A stretch of 64,000 bases of DNA from Myxococcaceae bacterium. GTDB lineage: Bacteria; Myxococcota; Myxococcia; Myxococcales; Myxococcaceae. The notes beneath the pieces were generated by a model. The model saw nothing but the letters and a program-made list of their open reading frames with translations. It did not search any database and was not told where the DNA came from. Numbering within the stretch: position 1 is the stretch's first letter; each line of letters opens with the position of its first letter. The position numbers and the translations under genes are program-made. This document shows positions 15,127 through 27,165 of this stretch, one piece after another. Where the stretch lies: contig JAEUJQ010000061.1 in assembly GCA_016793095.1 (NCBI GenBank), positions 1 through 64,000 on the forward strand, given 5' to 3'.

Positions 15127-17043
15127 CTAGACGGCCAGCACCGCGTCGGCCTGCGGCGGCTGCTGGCTCCCGCCGATCACGTGCAGCACCTGGGTCAGCG
15201 TGCCGATGTGCTTCAGCATGCGCGCGAACAGCACCTGCTTGTTCACGTCGATCACGCCGCCGAACGCGTCCTCGAGCAGCACCGGCAGCTTCGTCTGGGC
15301 GCCGGCCTTCTCGGCCAGCGTGAGGCGCAGCGCGAGGTACAGCAGATCGAGGTCCTTCGCGGGCAGCTCTCCCGCGGCGATGGTGCGGCCGGGCGCGTGC
15401 ACGGTCGCGCGGCCGTTCGCGTCGAGATCGACCGCGTGGTACCGCTTGTCCGTCAGCGCCATCAGGTACTGCACGCAGCGATCACGGATCACACCCCAGA
15501 GCGTCGGCAGATCTGCGCTGAAGATCTCACAGGCGAGCTGCATCGGCGCCGGGCACGGGTCGTCGAACGTCTCCTGTGGGCCGGTCGGCACCGCTGAGAA
15601 CTCGTCACCGCTGGCAGCGGCTGGCGTCTTCCCCGCGAGCGCCTCCTTCGTCCGCGCGATCTCCCGTTCGATCTCACGGGCCTCGCGCGCGTAGCCACCC
15701 GAGAGGCCGAGGAGGCGCTGGTTCATCGCCTCGTGCTCCTGCTTGAGCCGCGCGACGGTGTCGGCCAGGCCCGCCGTGTCGGGATCGGCCTCGTAGTCCG
15801 CGAACTCGAGCTCGAGCTGTCCCACCGCCGGCTGCAGCTCGGCGCGCTTCGCCATGATCGTGAAGAACTCGTCGGGCGTGTTCGCCTCGACCTTGTCGAG
15901 CGCCGTCTGCACGATGCTGGCAGCCAACCCGAACTCGTCGTCGAGCTTCTTGCGACGGGTCTCGAACACCTCCCGCTTGGCGGCCTCGCGGCTGGCGTGC
16001 TGCAGCTCCTCGATGAAGCGCAGGGCCAGCAGGCCCGCGAAGGTGAACGCTGGAATGGCCGCCAGGGCGAGGAAGCGCCCCATGCCCTCGAGCACGACCC
16101 CGGCCACCAGCAGCAGGGCGCCGAGCGCAGCCGAGCCGAGGAAGCGCACGTCCTTCCACAAAGGCTCGATGCGCGGACCATGCTCCGAGATGCCCGCCTC
16201 GGCCTTCTCTCGCTCGAGCCGGGCGATCGCCTCGTCCTTACGCTTCTTCTCGTCACCCGAGCGCTGCACTCGCTCGACGATGTCGTCTGGCAGCCCGAGT
16301 GACTGCGGGGTCGGCGCCTTGAAGAGCTCGGCGCGCGCGGCCTCGAGCTTGCCCTTGAGCTCGTCGTACGCCCTCAGCTTATGCTCCGCCTTGAACGCGT
16401 CTGCCTGCACGCCGTCCATGTGGAACTGCAGCTCGGCGACCTCCTTCGCGATCGCGAGCTCCTTCTCGAGCGCGGCGAGCTTCTCGACCGAGGGGCCGCT
16501 GTCAGCCGGCTTCAGCTCGTTGGCGTACTGATCGAAGGCCGACTGCACCCGCGCCTGGCTGGGGCTGGAGCGCGCAGGCATCGCGGTGGTCGTCTTCTGT
16601 GCGCTGCTCGCCCTCGGACGACGGGACGGGAGCTGGCCGACGGAGAAGGTGAAGAGCTGCTCGAAGGTGGGTCTCGCCGGCAGCCCGGACGAGCGCACGG
16701 CCTGCGCGATCTCGCCTGCGTCCTGGGTCAGCACCTCGAACTGGTTCGTCTGGCGGTTGAGCTTGTGGAGCGCCCCCTGCCCGCCCAGATCGCGCACCAC
16801 CCGCCAGACCTCTTGATCGGTGGACTGCAGCGAAAGCCCGGCTCGCCCGCTCTTCGCGCCGGGGGCGAGGAACGCACCGTCACCGCCGCGACCATCGGGA
16901 AACACCAGGGCAAGGGCCAGCCCCGCCAGCGGCGCGGGGATCTCGGTCGGGCTCTTCAGCACGGTGTAGCCTGGCTTGAACGCCACCCGCGCCGAGGGGC
17001 TGAACCCACGGACGCCCTGCACCGCCAGCTCGAGAATGAGCAT
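15127..17043 (-). CDS. Rad50/YhaN-like coiled-coil protein with two TM helices and a degenerate Walker A
   Basis: A 638-residue protein with the architecture of membrane-linked YhaN/Rad50-like ATPases. An N-terminal globular part begins MLILELAVQGVRGF. Helical coiled-coil arms cover roughly 170-300 and 340-470. A transmembrane hairpin lies near residues 300-345 between the arms. A C-terminal lobe contains a signature-like LPAKDLDLLYLALRL and a Walker-B-like LPVLLEDAFGGVI. The N-terminal position where GxxxxGKS/T should be reads LKSPTEIPAP, so no P-loop is present and ATP binding is doubtful. Start ATG 17043 follows GAGGGGG. It lies 24 nt downstream of rplS on the same strand, so it is probably co-transcribed. 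The role is unknown: scaffold or pseudo-ATPase. Confidence 0.8.
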   Translation of the reverse strand: MLILELAVQGVRGFSPSARVAFKPGYTVLKSPTEIPAPLAGLALALVFPDGRGGDGAFLAPGAKSGRAGLSLQSTDQEVWRVVRDLGGQGALHKLNRQTNQFEVLTQDAGEIAQAVRSSGLPARPTFEQLFTFSVGQLPSRRPRASSAQKTTTAMPARSSPSQARVQSAFDQYANELKPADSGPSVEKLAALEKELAIAKEVAELQFHMDGVQADAFKAEHKLRAYDELKGKLEAARAELFKAPTPQSLGLPDDIVERVQRSGDEKKRKDEAIARLEREKAEAGISEHGPRIEPLWKDVRFLGSAALGALLLVAGVVLEGMGRFLALAAIPAFTFAGLLALRFIEELQHASREAAKREVFETRRKKLDDEFGLAASIVQTALDKVEANTPDEFFTIMAKRAELQPAVGQLELEFADYEADPDTAGLADTVARLKQEHEAMNQRLLGLSGGYAREAREIEREIARTKEALAGKTPAAASGDEFSAVPTGPQETFDDPCPAPMQLACEIFSADLPTLWGVIRDRCVQYLMALTDKRYHAVDLDANGRATVHAPGRTIAAGELPAKDLDLLYLALRLTLAEKAGAQTKLPVLLEDAFGGVIDVNKQVLFARMLKHIGTLTQVLHVIGGSQQPPQADAVLAV

Positions 17044-17067
17044 CGACCCCCTCGCGGAAGTGCGACG

Positions 17068-17451
17068 TTACGCCTTCGCGGCCGGAGCCGCAGCCGTGGC
17101 GTCGTCCTCCTGGTGATCCAGGCGAGCGGCCTTGCCACGCAGGGAGCGGAGGTAGAACAGGCGGTTGCGGCGCACGCTGCCGCGCGTGACGACGTCGATC
17201 GTCTCGTAGCGGGGCGAGTGCAGCGGGAAGATGCGCTCGACGCCCACGCCGAACGACATCTTGCGCACCGTGAAGGTCGCGTCGACCGAGCCCTTCGTCT
17301 TGCGAATGACGACGCCCTCGAACGCCTGCACGCGCTCCTTGTCGCCTTCCTTGATCTTCCAGTTCACGCGCACGGTGTCTCCCGTGCGGAACTCAGGGAC
17401 GTTCTTGCGGAGGTTGAGCGAGTCGACGTACTGCAGGGCGGCGGAACGCAT
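17068..17451 (-). CDS. rplS: 50S ribosomal protein L19
   Basis: A 127-residue L19 with the family's core: [18 protein letters not shown] at the N-terminus, [12 protein letters not shown] in the middle and LRGKAARL near the end, then an Ala-rich tail of ~15 residues not found in most L19 proteins. The protein sits at the 30S-50S interface. Start ATG 17451 follows GAGG. In many bacteria rplS lies after trmD; here it is divergent from rplY and followed by the Rad50-like gene, so it is separated from the rpsP-rimM-trmD unit. Confidence 0.97.
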   Translation of the reverse strand: MRSAALQYVDSLNLRKNVPEFRTGDTVRVNWKIKEGDKERVQAFEGVVIRKTKGSVDATFTVRKMSFGVGVERIFPLHSPRYETIDVVTRGSVRRNRLFYLRSLRGKAARLDHQEDDATAAAPAAKA

Positions 17452-17530
17452 GGAATGCCTCGATGAGTGAATCGGAGAACCGAAGGACGGCGCACCTACC
17501 AGACGCCTCCGCCCCCTGCAAGGCCCGGTC

Positions 17531-17557
17531 TTGACCTCGGCGCCCGGTCACCATAAG
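17531..17557 (+). promoter_or_regulatory. Candidate sigma70 promoter for rplY
   Basis: TTGACC at 17531-17536 and CATAAG at 17552-17557 are spaced 15 nt apart, or 16 nt if ATAAGG is used. Transcription would start near 17564 and give a leader of about 120 nt before the rplY ATG. Confidence 0.4.
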
Positions 17558-17646
17558 GGCTCCACCCGCTGCCAGCGACGGACGACACTTCGGGGCCTGC
17601 CATCGGGGCAGGATGCCGGGATCGCACGGGACGCTGGGGCGAGACT

Positions 17647-17665
17647 GATCAGCTTCCCGCTGATC
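17647..17665 (+). promoter_or_regulatory. Leader hairpin upstream of rplY
   Basis: A perfect 7-bp inverted repeat, GATCAGC-ttccc-GCTGATC, lies 18 nt before the rplY start, just upstream of its purine-rich ribosome-binding region. It could modulate rplY translation. No known L25-binding motif was recognised. Confidence 0.35.
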
Positions 17666-17683
17666 CGCACGAAAGAGACCTCC

Positions 17684-18406
17684 ATGTCGTTCGAGACCCG
17701 TCCCCTCACCGCGAAGCCCCGCACTGGCGCCGGCAAGGGCTTTGCCCGCCGCACCCGCGCCGCGGGGCTGGTGCCCGCCGTCGTCTATGGCCCGCACCTC
17801 GAGAAGCCCATCAACATCGCCGTCGACGCCAAGGAGACGAAGGCTGCGATCCAGACGCCGAAGAAGCTGAACACGGTGCTGGGCCTGAACCTCGAGGGCA
17901 AGCAGATCACGGTGCTGCTCAAGGAGTTCCAGCTCGACCCCGTGTCGAAGGAGCTGCTGCACGTCGACTTCATCGACGTGCGCGAGAACGAGCAGGTGAA
18001 GGTGAAGGTCCCGCTGATCCTCACCGGGAAGCCCGAGGGCGTCACCAACGGCGGCATCCTCTCGCAGATCCGCCGCGAGGTCGAAGTGTGGGCGTTGCCT
18101 GCGGCGATCCCCGAGAAGATCGAAGCTGACGTGACGGCCCTGAAGATCGGCGGCTCGCTGCACATCAACGAGGTGAAGCTGCCTTCCGGCGTGAAGGTGA
18201 AGACCGCCGTCAACTTCACCATCGCCGTCGTCACCGCGCCCGAGGTCGAGAAGGTGGCCGAGCCGGTGGCCGCCGCGCCGGGCGCCGCTGCTCCGGGCGC
18301 TCCCGCCGCTGCCGACGCGAAGGCTGGCGAGGCGAAGCCGGGCGACGCCAAGGCCGCTGCCGCCGCCCCCGCGAAGGACGCGAAGGCCGCTCCGGCGAAG
18401 AAGTAA
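17684..18406 (+). CDS. rplY: 50S ribosomal protein L25/general stress protein Ctc
   Basis: A 240-residue long-form L25 (CTC/TL5 type), the 5S-rRNA-binding protein. The N-terminal L25 domain has the expected GAGKGFARRTRAAGLVPAVVYG and LKEFQLDPVSKELLHVDF blocks. The C-terminal TL5 beta domain follows (VKVPLILTGKPEGV, GGILSQIRREVEV), ending in a ~60-residue Ala/Lys/Glu tail typical of delta-proteobacteria. Start ATG 17684 is used because homology begins there and GAGACC precedes it. A hairpin terminator follows at 18435. In many genomes pth follows directly; here a two-gene cassette separates them. Confidence 0.97.
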   Translation: MSFETRPLTAKPRTGAGKGFARRTRAAGLVPAVVYGPHLEKPINIAVDAKETKAAIQTPKKLNTVLGLNLEGKQITVLLKEFQLDPVSKELLHVDFIDVRENEQVKVKVPLILTGKPEGVTNGGILSQIRREVEVWALPAAIPEKIEADVTALKIGGSLHINEVKLPSGVKVKTAVNFTIAVVTAPEVEKVAEPVAAAPGAAAPGAPAAADAKAGEAKPGDAKAAAAAPAKDAKAAPAKK

Positions 18407-18434
18407 GTCACCCGTTCGTTCCGGGCGTCATGGC

Positions 18435-18460
18435 GCCGCTCCGATGCACGTCGGAGCGGC
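18435..18460 (+). terminator. Hairpin terminator after rplY
   Basis: A perfect 10-bp stem, GCCGCTCCGA / TCGGAGCGGC, with a 6-nt loop lies 29 nt after the rplY stop. It is followed by GTTGTGCTAT, only weakly T-rich. This isolates rplY from the downstream cassette. Confidence 0.65.
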
Positions 18461-18534
18461 GTTGTGCTATCAAATCAATCGGTTACTGAGTGTCAGAGGC
18501 CCGCGCTATGAGTGAGCAGAAAAAGGAGGCAGCC

Positions 18535-18642
18535 ATGCCGCCCAAAAACGAGCCGGTCACTCTTCTGCAGATCACCTACGAACCCGACCGCAAGGCCTGG
18601 GCAACGGCGCTGAAGGAACTCGAGAAGCCAAAGCCCAGGTGA
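18535..18642 (+). CDS. 35-aa small protein, translationally coupled to metallophosphoesterase-GAF gene
   Basis: A short ORF whose ATG at 18535 lies 5 nt after a perfect AAGGAGG (18523-18529), the best Shine-Dalgarno in the surrounding region. Start at the in-frame ATG 18508 (44 aa) is possible but lacks a good site. The product begins MPPKNEPVTLLQITYE and ends in a Lys/Pro tail; it is hydrophilic, with no signal or membrane segment. Its TGA overlaps the GTG of the next gene (GTGA, 18639-18642). The stretch before it is AT-richer than the neighbours (CTATCAAATCAATC). It could be a leader that drives translation of the downstream gene or a real partner such as an inhibitor. No family is recognised. 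Confidence 0.6.
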   Translation: MPPKNEPVTLLQITYEPDRKAWATALKELEKPKPR

Positions 18643-20927
18643 AGATCCTCCATCTCTCCGATCTCCACCTCACCGATCCGTTCGAGAACTTCGAACAGGT
18701 CTGGCTGCCGGTACAGTCTGCGGTCCGGAGCCACCGCTCATTCGATGCGGTGGTCGTGAGTGGTGACCTCACCCAGTCGGCCCAGCGGCCCGAATACGAT
18801 CGGCTCGAAAAATTCCTCGAAACGACGATCCTGCCGCTCGTCGAAGGGCGACGCGAGGCTGTCGTCCTTGTGCCCGGCAACCACGACGTGGACTGGAACG
18901 CGCGCATCAGCTCCCCGGTGTCGCTCGCGGGGCTTGGAGCCGATGCAGCTCGCGAGGTCGTCAGAGAAGCGCTGCGACCTCCAGGGAGAGATCGCTACCG
19001 CTTGCGCATCAGCCCCCTTGGGCACCTCGAAGTCCAGGCGATCAGCACCCGCGACTACGCTTCGCGTTTCGCCCACCTGCAGCGGTTTCTTCGGAACTTC
19101 TACCGCGGAGTCGGCCGCACGGTGCGCCCTTTTCACGTCAGCGACCGCGATCATTGGTCAGCCCACCTCTTCCCCAAGCACCGGGTCGCAATCTACGGCT
19201 TCAACTCCGCATGCTCGAACGACGCCTTCTGGACGGGTGCGTCCCTGAGCGCGGTCGCGATCTCGGAAGCCGGCCGGCATGCCCGGGAAAAGGCGCCGGA
19301 CTTCGTGAAAGTCGCGGTCTGGCACCATGGCTTGTCAGCCGAGAAGGGGCGCTCCGACCTGCTCACGCTCACTGAACTCGGGTACCTCTACCATGCGGGC
19401 TTTCGCGTCGGATTCCACGGTCACACCCACCGCGACGAGCTCGCACTGCTGGATGAGTTCCTTGGCGAACGCTTCGCCGTAATCGCGACGGGGAGTCTGG
19501 GCGCAGGCGCTGCGGAGCGACCGGACGCCGTTGGGAATCAGTTCTCGATCGTTCACCTCCATCCCGGACAGGTGCGGGTTCAGACCTTTGAGAGGCGCGG
19601 ACAGGGCTACGGCGCCCCCGTGAAGAGAACTCTCCGGCTCCCGCGGCCCACCGCGCAACCCAGTACCGCTGAGGCCGCGCGGCACAGACGCACCTGGACC
19701 ATCGACCCGTCAAACGGGCTGGTTTCGTGCCTCGTTGAACTCGAGGATCTGCACGCAAGAGGTCGCGTTGTCCTCGCGCGGCCGTCGGAGCCACACGGCC
19801 ACGCAATCGGCGACTCGACAGTCGAGACCCCAACCGGCAAGCACAAGGTCCATCGTGAGCAACTCAGTGGAGGCGCTCAACGGTTCTCGCTGGTGGCCGA
19901 TGAGCTGATCCCGGATGCGACCTGGAGCTACCGCGTCTCGAACTCAACCGCGCTGTCGAAAGCTGACCGCCAGAAACAGCCGGAGCCAATCGAAACGCAC
20001 ATTGCCCTCGACGAGGACTCGTTCTCGCATTCAGTGAGATTCCCGTGCGATCGGCTCGTGCTGAGGGTGCGCGTGCGCGGCCCGGGGGCTCGAGCAGTCA
20101 TGGGGCCAGCAAGAGTGCTTGTCGAGTTCGAGAGCATGCGCGATGGCGAGCCGACTCGAATCCTCGACCCCGACGAGGCTGACCGCTGCACACTCACCGA
20201 CCTGAAGACCGAGAAGCGGCTGGAGGTCGAGGCGCCGCTCGTCGGGCATCGGTATTCCGTCGTCTTCAAGCTTGCCAGTCCGGGTGTCGAGTTCAGTGAC
20301 GGAATGGAGACGGCATTGGAGAACGCCCTCCAGACGTGCCGCCAGCATCGGGGCGCTGAGGAGATCCGCAGGCGGCTCGTCGACGCCATTCGAAAAGAAG
20401 GCAGGTTCACGCTCAACGACGAGGCGACGTGGCTCTGCCTCCTCTGGTCTGGCGAGCGGCGGCGCCTCCTCCCGGCCTTCGGGGTATTCCCCGAGCCATC
20501 ATGGAACGTTCGATTCCCGAGCGGCGAGGGGGTCGCTGGGCACGCGTTCCGGTTCGGCAAGCCAGCCTTCTGGAAGGAAGGGGCCGGCGGCGAACACTCG
20601 CTCATCTACCGCGACAAGACCGAAGTCGGGAGCCCCTTCATGCAGCGGTACACGTGGATCTGCTGCTTCCCACTCCTCTCCGCGAACTCGTGCCCCATCG
20701 GGGTCTTGAGCTTTGCTGGAGCGACCTCATCGACGCCACGCGAGCGCCAGCTTGAACGAATGGCAGCCGAACTCTGTAGCGGCGGGCGTGCGCTCGCACA
20801 CCAGGCGACCACACTCTGGGACGCGCTGAACCGGGGATTCTGGACTGGTGTCGCGGCGGAGAAGGAACTCGACGCCCGGACCCGCGAGCTCGCGTTCGAA
20901 GTGCTGAAGAGCCGAGCGAAGCCGTGA
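18639..20927 (+). CDS. Calcineurin-like metallophosphoesterase fused to a C-terminal GAF-like domain
   Basis: A 762-residue protein. The N-terminal ~300 residues form a class III-type calcineurin-like phosphoesterase with a full dimetal site: SDLH (7-10), SGDLT (41-45), GNHD (80-83), WHHG (228-231) and HGHTH (260-264). This family includes CpdA-like cyclic-nucleotide phosphodiesterases. The middle (350-550) is a beta-rich region of unknown fold. The C-terminus (~570-710) looks like a GAF sensor, with [26 protein letters not shown] and ICCFPLL...PIGVLSFAG. Codon use is less biased than in neighbours (more GAA, AAA, CGA). GTG 18639 overlaps the 35-aa ORF, and its TGA overlaps the pth GTG. Inferred role: a sensor-controlled phosphodiesterase or nuclease, perhaps in stress response or phage defence. 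Confidence 0.82.
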   Translation: MKILHLSDLHLTDPFENFEQVWLPVQSAVRSHRSFDAVVVSGDLTQSAQRPEYDRLEKFLETTILPLVEGRREAVVLVPGNHDVDWNARISSPVSLAGLGADAAREVVREALRPPGRDRYRLRISPLGHLEVQAISTRDYASRFAHLQRFLRNFYRGVGRTVRPFHVSDRDHWSAHLFPKHRVAIYGFNSACSNDAFWTGASLSAVAISEAGRHAREKAPDFVKVAVWHHGLSAEKGRSDLLTLTELGYLYHAGFRVGFHGHTHRDELALLDEFLGERFAVIATGSLGAGAAERPDAVGNQFSIVHLHPGQVRVQTFERRGQGYGAPVKRTLRLPRPTAQPSTAEAARHRRTWTIDPSNGLVSCLVELEDLHARGRVVLARPSEPHGHAIGDSTVETPTGKHKVHREQLSGGAQRFSLVADELIPDATWSYRVSNSTALSKADRQKQPEPIETHIALDEDSFSHSVRFPCDRLVLRVRVRGPGARAVMGPARVLVEFESMRDGEPTRILDPDEADRCTLTDLKTEKRLEVEAPLVGHRYSVVFKLASPGVEFSDGMETALENALQTCRQHRGAEEIRRRLVDAIRKEGRFTLNDEATWLCLLWSGERRRLLPAFGVFPEPSWNVRFPSGEGVAGHAFRFGKPAFWKEGAGGEHSLIYRDKTEVGSPFMQRYTWICCFPLLSANSCPIGVLSFAGATSSTPRERQLERMAAELCSGGRALAHQATTLWDALNRGFWTGVAAEKELDARTRELAFEVLKSRAKP

Positions 20928-21496
20928 AGATCATCTGTGGGCTCGGCAACCCCGGCCGCGAGTACGAGGGCAACCGCCACAACATCGGCTTCATGGTGGT
21001 CGACGCGCTGGCCGCGAAGTGGAAGGTCGACTTCACCTCGCACAAGTGGGACGCGCGGCTGGCGCAGGCGCGGGTGGCGGGCGAGACGGTGCTGCTGCTC
21101 GAGCCGCAGACGTTCATGAACCTGTCGGGGCAGTCGCTCGGGCAGGCGGCCCGTTTCTACAAGGTGGCGACGGCCGACGTGCTGGTGGTGCACGACGAGC
21201 TCGATCTGCCGTTCGGGAAGCTGCAGCTGAAGAGCGGCGGCGGGTCCGGCGGGCACAACGGGCTCAACTCGATCCGCGAGTCGTGGGGCGAGGAGAGCTA
21301 CGGGCGGCTGCGCTTCGGCATCGACAAGCCGCAGGGCCCGAACGCGAAGGACCGCGTCGTGGGCCACGTGCTCGGCGACTTCTCGAAGGAGGAGCGCGAG
21401 CAGGTGCCCGGGTTGATCAGCCGCGCGGTCGAGGGGTGCGAGCTCTGGGCCCGCGACGGCATGCAGGGCGCGATGAACCGGTTCAACCGGAAGTGA
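20924..21496 (+). CDS. pth: Peptidyl-tRNA hydrolase
   Basis: A 190-residue Pth that cleaves peptidyl-tRNA released from stalled ribosomes. The family signatures are present: [18 protein letters not shown] with catalytic His19, [19 protein letters not shown] with the conserved Asp, and [13 protein letters not shown]. It starts at GTG 20924, overlapping the stop of the metallophosphoesterase-GAF gene by 4 nt, so its translation is now coupled to that gene rather than to rplY. The 3' end overlaps the convergent membrane-protein gene by 14 nt. Confidence 0.97.
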   Translation: MKIICGLGNPGREYEGNRHNIGFMVVDALAAKWKVDFTSHKWDARLAQARVAGETVLLLEPQTFMNLSGQSLGQAARFYKVATADVLVVHDELDLPFGKLQLKSGGGSGGHNGLNSIRESWGEESYGRLRFGIDKPQGPNAKDRVVGHVLGDFSKEEREQVPGLISRAVEGCELWARDGMQGAMNRFNRK

Positions 21497-21773
21497 CCGT
21501 TTCGAGGGCCGACCGCAGCACGCCCGCGGCGAGCGCCGCCAGGAGCACCCACTTGCCTCGCGCGAGCGCACGGCCGGGGTTGAGATCGAAGGTCTTCATG
21601 ACCCAGAGGAAGACGAGCGGGAAACCGACGTAGAACGTGCGGGACAACGAGATTGGGTGCTCGCCCCGGGAGTCGCTGAAGCTGACGGTGAAGGGGATCA
21701 TCGCGCTCGCCGCCATGCCGAGCAGGTAGTGCCAGGCCTTGATCTGCTTCACCTCTTCGAGATCCGCACTCAT
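21483..21773 (-). CDS. Small membrane protein coupled to the 457-aa gene (immunity-like?)
   Basis: A 96-residue protein with about three hydrophobic stretches ([42 protein letters not shown]). It is predicted to be an inner-membrane protein. Its ATG overlaps the stop of the upstream gene (ATGA, 21770-21773), showing tight coupling. No family is recognised. A large hydrophilic protein gene followed by a small polytopic membrane protein is the layout of some effector-immunity pairs, but this is inference from arrangement alone. Confidence 0.72.
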   Translation of the reverse strand: MSADLEEVKQIKAWHYLLGMAASAMIPFTVSFSDSRGEHPISLSRTFYVGFPLVFLWVMKTFDLNPGRALARGKWVLLAALAAGVLRSALETVTSG

Positions 21774-23143
21774 CGGACGCTCCAGTTCTGCGGGTTGAAG
21801 CCCTGGCGCGCGTACCAGTCACGACGCTCCGCGGGCATGGACTGCCACGACACCTGCTGTTCGAACTCCGGCATGGGCCCGAAGAAGCCTGACGGCGCGC
21901 TGCCGATGTCCTGGTAGTACTCGCGGGGAATGCCGTGGGCCTTGAACCCCACCTTCGCGCTGAGCTCGACGTTGTCGCTGAGCTTCGCGGTGCCCTTGAG
22001 GCCGCCGCCGAAGTTGACCTCGCCGACCGAGCTGTAGACCGAGAGGTTCTCGTTCATCTTCACCTGGAACGTGTCCTTCGCCTTCCCGTTGGCGTCGACC
22101 GTGCGCTCCGTGGTGACCCCGGCGACCGTCACGCTGGTGGTGTGGTTGCCGCGTGAGTCCGTGCTGCGGCTCAGCTCCACCCAGGGGGCCTCGACCTTCA
22201 CGCCAATTTCGGTCGCGGTGCCCTTCGTGTCGACCGTCTGCTTGGCCCAGGCGGGGCCGGCCTTCAACTTCACTCCGCCCTGGAGGTCGAGCGAGTACGA
22301 GCCGGCGCGCGCCTCGCCGCGAAGGTCGCTGAGCTTGTCGCTGAGCGCTTTCGACGCCCGGGGGACGCCGCGGCTCGTCCCGGTGAGGCCTTGCGACCAT
22401 CCGTTCCACTTGAGATCCGTATCGGTGACCCCAGGCTCGTACAGGGTGGGCGGCGTCGAGAAGTCGCCCAGTGTCCGGATGGCGCCCGGCGTCGCGGCGG
22501 CCGCCACCGCAGCGCACCACGCGTCCGTGTAGCGGTCGAAAGCGGTCAGGTAGGCAGCGGCGAGCTGCTTGTTCTCTGCGTGAATGAGGCTGCGGAGTTC
22601 CTGGGGGAGCAGCGGGTCGTTCTTCACCAGCGCGGGCTGTTCAGGCGGTGCAATGACTCCGGGCTTCGCCTGCACGCGGGCGGGCGTCGCTCCGAGGTAC
22701 CCACTCTGAACCGCGGCGGTGAGGAAGTCGGCGCGCAGCCGAGGATCGGACTCGAGGCGCTTCATGACCTCACCGAACCGATCAGAATCGCGGAGCAACT
22801 CCACGAGCTCGCGGAAGTCGCGCTTCGAGAGGTTGCGCGTTCCGCTCACGAAGCCGTCCAGCGTGTCGTTCGCCGTGCGGCCCACCACCTCGAGGAGGTA
22901 GCCCCTGTTGTTGCCCGCCTGGAGCTCTGCCGCCGAGAGCGCTGGCAGGTCATTCATGTCGAGCGGGACGTGCGGTGGCTCGAACGGCCGTCGTTCGTCG
23001 TGCCTGGCGACCGTGTTCGTCGCGGGGCGCTCGACCGGCGGGGGCGCGGGCGCCTTCTTCGATGGTTGGAGCGCAGCCGACTCAGTCGATTCCGCAGAAG
23101 GGCTGTTGGTGGAGCGGTGGGAAACGCGGCCTGGACCTGACAT
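21770..23143 (-). CDS. 457-aa protein with disordered N-terminus and beta-rich C-terminus, unknown
   Basis: ATG 23143 is preceded by GGAGGT and is chosen over an in-frame start 45 nt upstream. The first ~75 residues are Ser/Pro/Ala-rich and disordered, without a signal peptide. Residues ~75-250 are helical, with charged repeats such as RDFRELVELLRDSDRF. From ~270 to 420 there is a run of amphipathic beta strands (GSYSLDLQGGVKLKAG, TEIGVKVEAPWVEL, TTSVTVAGVTTE, LSVYSSVGEVNFGGG) like a beta-sandwich or barrel. The last 40 residues are aromatic-rich. Non-classical secretion is possible. It is coupled to the small membrane protein downstream. Function unknown; a toxin, structural or development-specific protein are all possible. 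Confidence 0.72.
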   Translation of the reverse strand: MSGPGRVSHRSTNSPSAESTESAALQPSKKAPAPPPVERPATNTVARHDERRPFEPPHVPLDMNDLPALSAAELQAGNNRGYLLEVVGRTANDTLDGFVSGTRNLSKRDFRELVELLRDSDRFGEVMKRLESDPRLRADFLTAAVQSGYLGATPARVQAKPGVIAPPEQPALVKNDPLLPQELRSLIHAENKQLAAAYLTAFDRYTDAWCAAVAAAATPGAIRTLGDFSTPPTLYEPGVTDTDLKWNGWSQGLTGTSRGVPRASKALSDKLSDLRGEARAGSYSLDLQGGVKLKAGPAWAKQTVDTKGTATEIGVKVEAPWVELSRSTDSRGNHTTSVTVAGVTTERTVDANGKAKDTFQVKMNENLSVYSSVGEVNFGGGLKGTAKLSDNVELSAKVGFKAHGIPREYYQDIGSAPSGFFGPMPEFEQQVSWQSMPAERRDWYARQGFNPQNWSVR

Positions 23144-23267
23144 GCGGACCTCCGAGGGTGAGCTGGTCCCTGTCAGAGCGAACGGCACGCCACGGCCAGG
23201 TGCGCGAACTCAGGCGCTCGGGAGTCTGCGCCGACGGACGTGCTCCTCGAATCGGGACAGCTCGACG

Positions 23268-23852
23268 TCAGGCCCCACCACCCGAGCACTGGGCCTCGAG
23301 GACCGCCTGCTCGCGAGTGACAGCGCCGAGCAGCTCGCCGAACACCGCCTCCCCCACCAACACGCTGGAGCAGATCGCCGGTCCCACACCCGCGTCCGTC
23401 GCGCAGGAGCGTCGCGCCGCGCTCAAGCTGTCGAGCTTGCCCTCGACGCGCCCCCGCAGCTCGGCCAGCGTCACCAGCGCCCGCAGACAGTCAGCCCTCG
23501 CGGCGCTCCGCTCGTCATCCAGCGCCTTCTCGGCGAGCTCGAGGCGCCGCAGGTGGCTCAGCGTCCCCTCCCCCGTCAGGTCTTCAAGCGGAACAGAGGC
23601 CAGGGTCCGCACAGCCGCCTCGAGCGCGCGCACCCGCAAGAGCCGCTCGGTGGTGCGCCCCTTCAGCGCCGTCGCGCGCTCGGCCAGCACCACGACGCCG
23701 CGGTCATAGGCCAGCAGCGTGGGCTCGCCCTGGAGCGCCTCGTGCGTCCACCGTGCCTGCACCCGCGCCAGCACCGCGCCAAGAGATTCGCCGGGCTCCG
23801 GAGCCTGTGACAGCAACACCGACACCACCCCCGCGGCTGCTCCCAACCTCAC
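23268..23852 (-). CDS. Hypothetical exported helical protein (194 aa)
   Basis: A GTG-started 194-residue protein with a short hydrophobic N-terminus (MRLGAAAGVVSVLLSQA) that could be a signal peptide. A long, almost all-helical body rich in Arg, Leu, Glu and Ala follows (about 25-150), suggesting a coiled-coil bundle. Two conserved-looking Cys lie near residues 150-160 and one near the C-terminus, in CSGGGA. It is divergent from thiC and its riboswitch. No family recognised. Confidence 0.65.
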   Translation of the reverse strand: MRLGAAAGVVSVLLSQAPEPGESLGAVLARVQARWTHEALQGEPTLLAYDRGVVVLAERATALKGRTTERLLRVRALEAAVRTLASVPLEDLTGEGTLSHLRRLELAEKALDDERSAARADCLRALVTLAELRGRVEGKLDSLSAARRSCATDAGVGPAICSSVLVGEAVFGELLGAVTREQAVLEAQCSGGGA

Positions 23853-23881
23853 GGCCTGATGCGGTGCACGAAGCGTTCCGC

Positions 23882-27108
<3,227 letters not shown>

Positions 27109-27165
27109 CGTCGCGCGCGTCAGGCTGCGGCGCTCCCACGCGGTGCGAGAGCGCCGGCCCGGACG

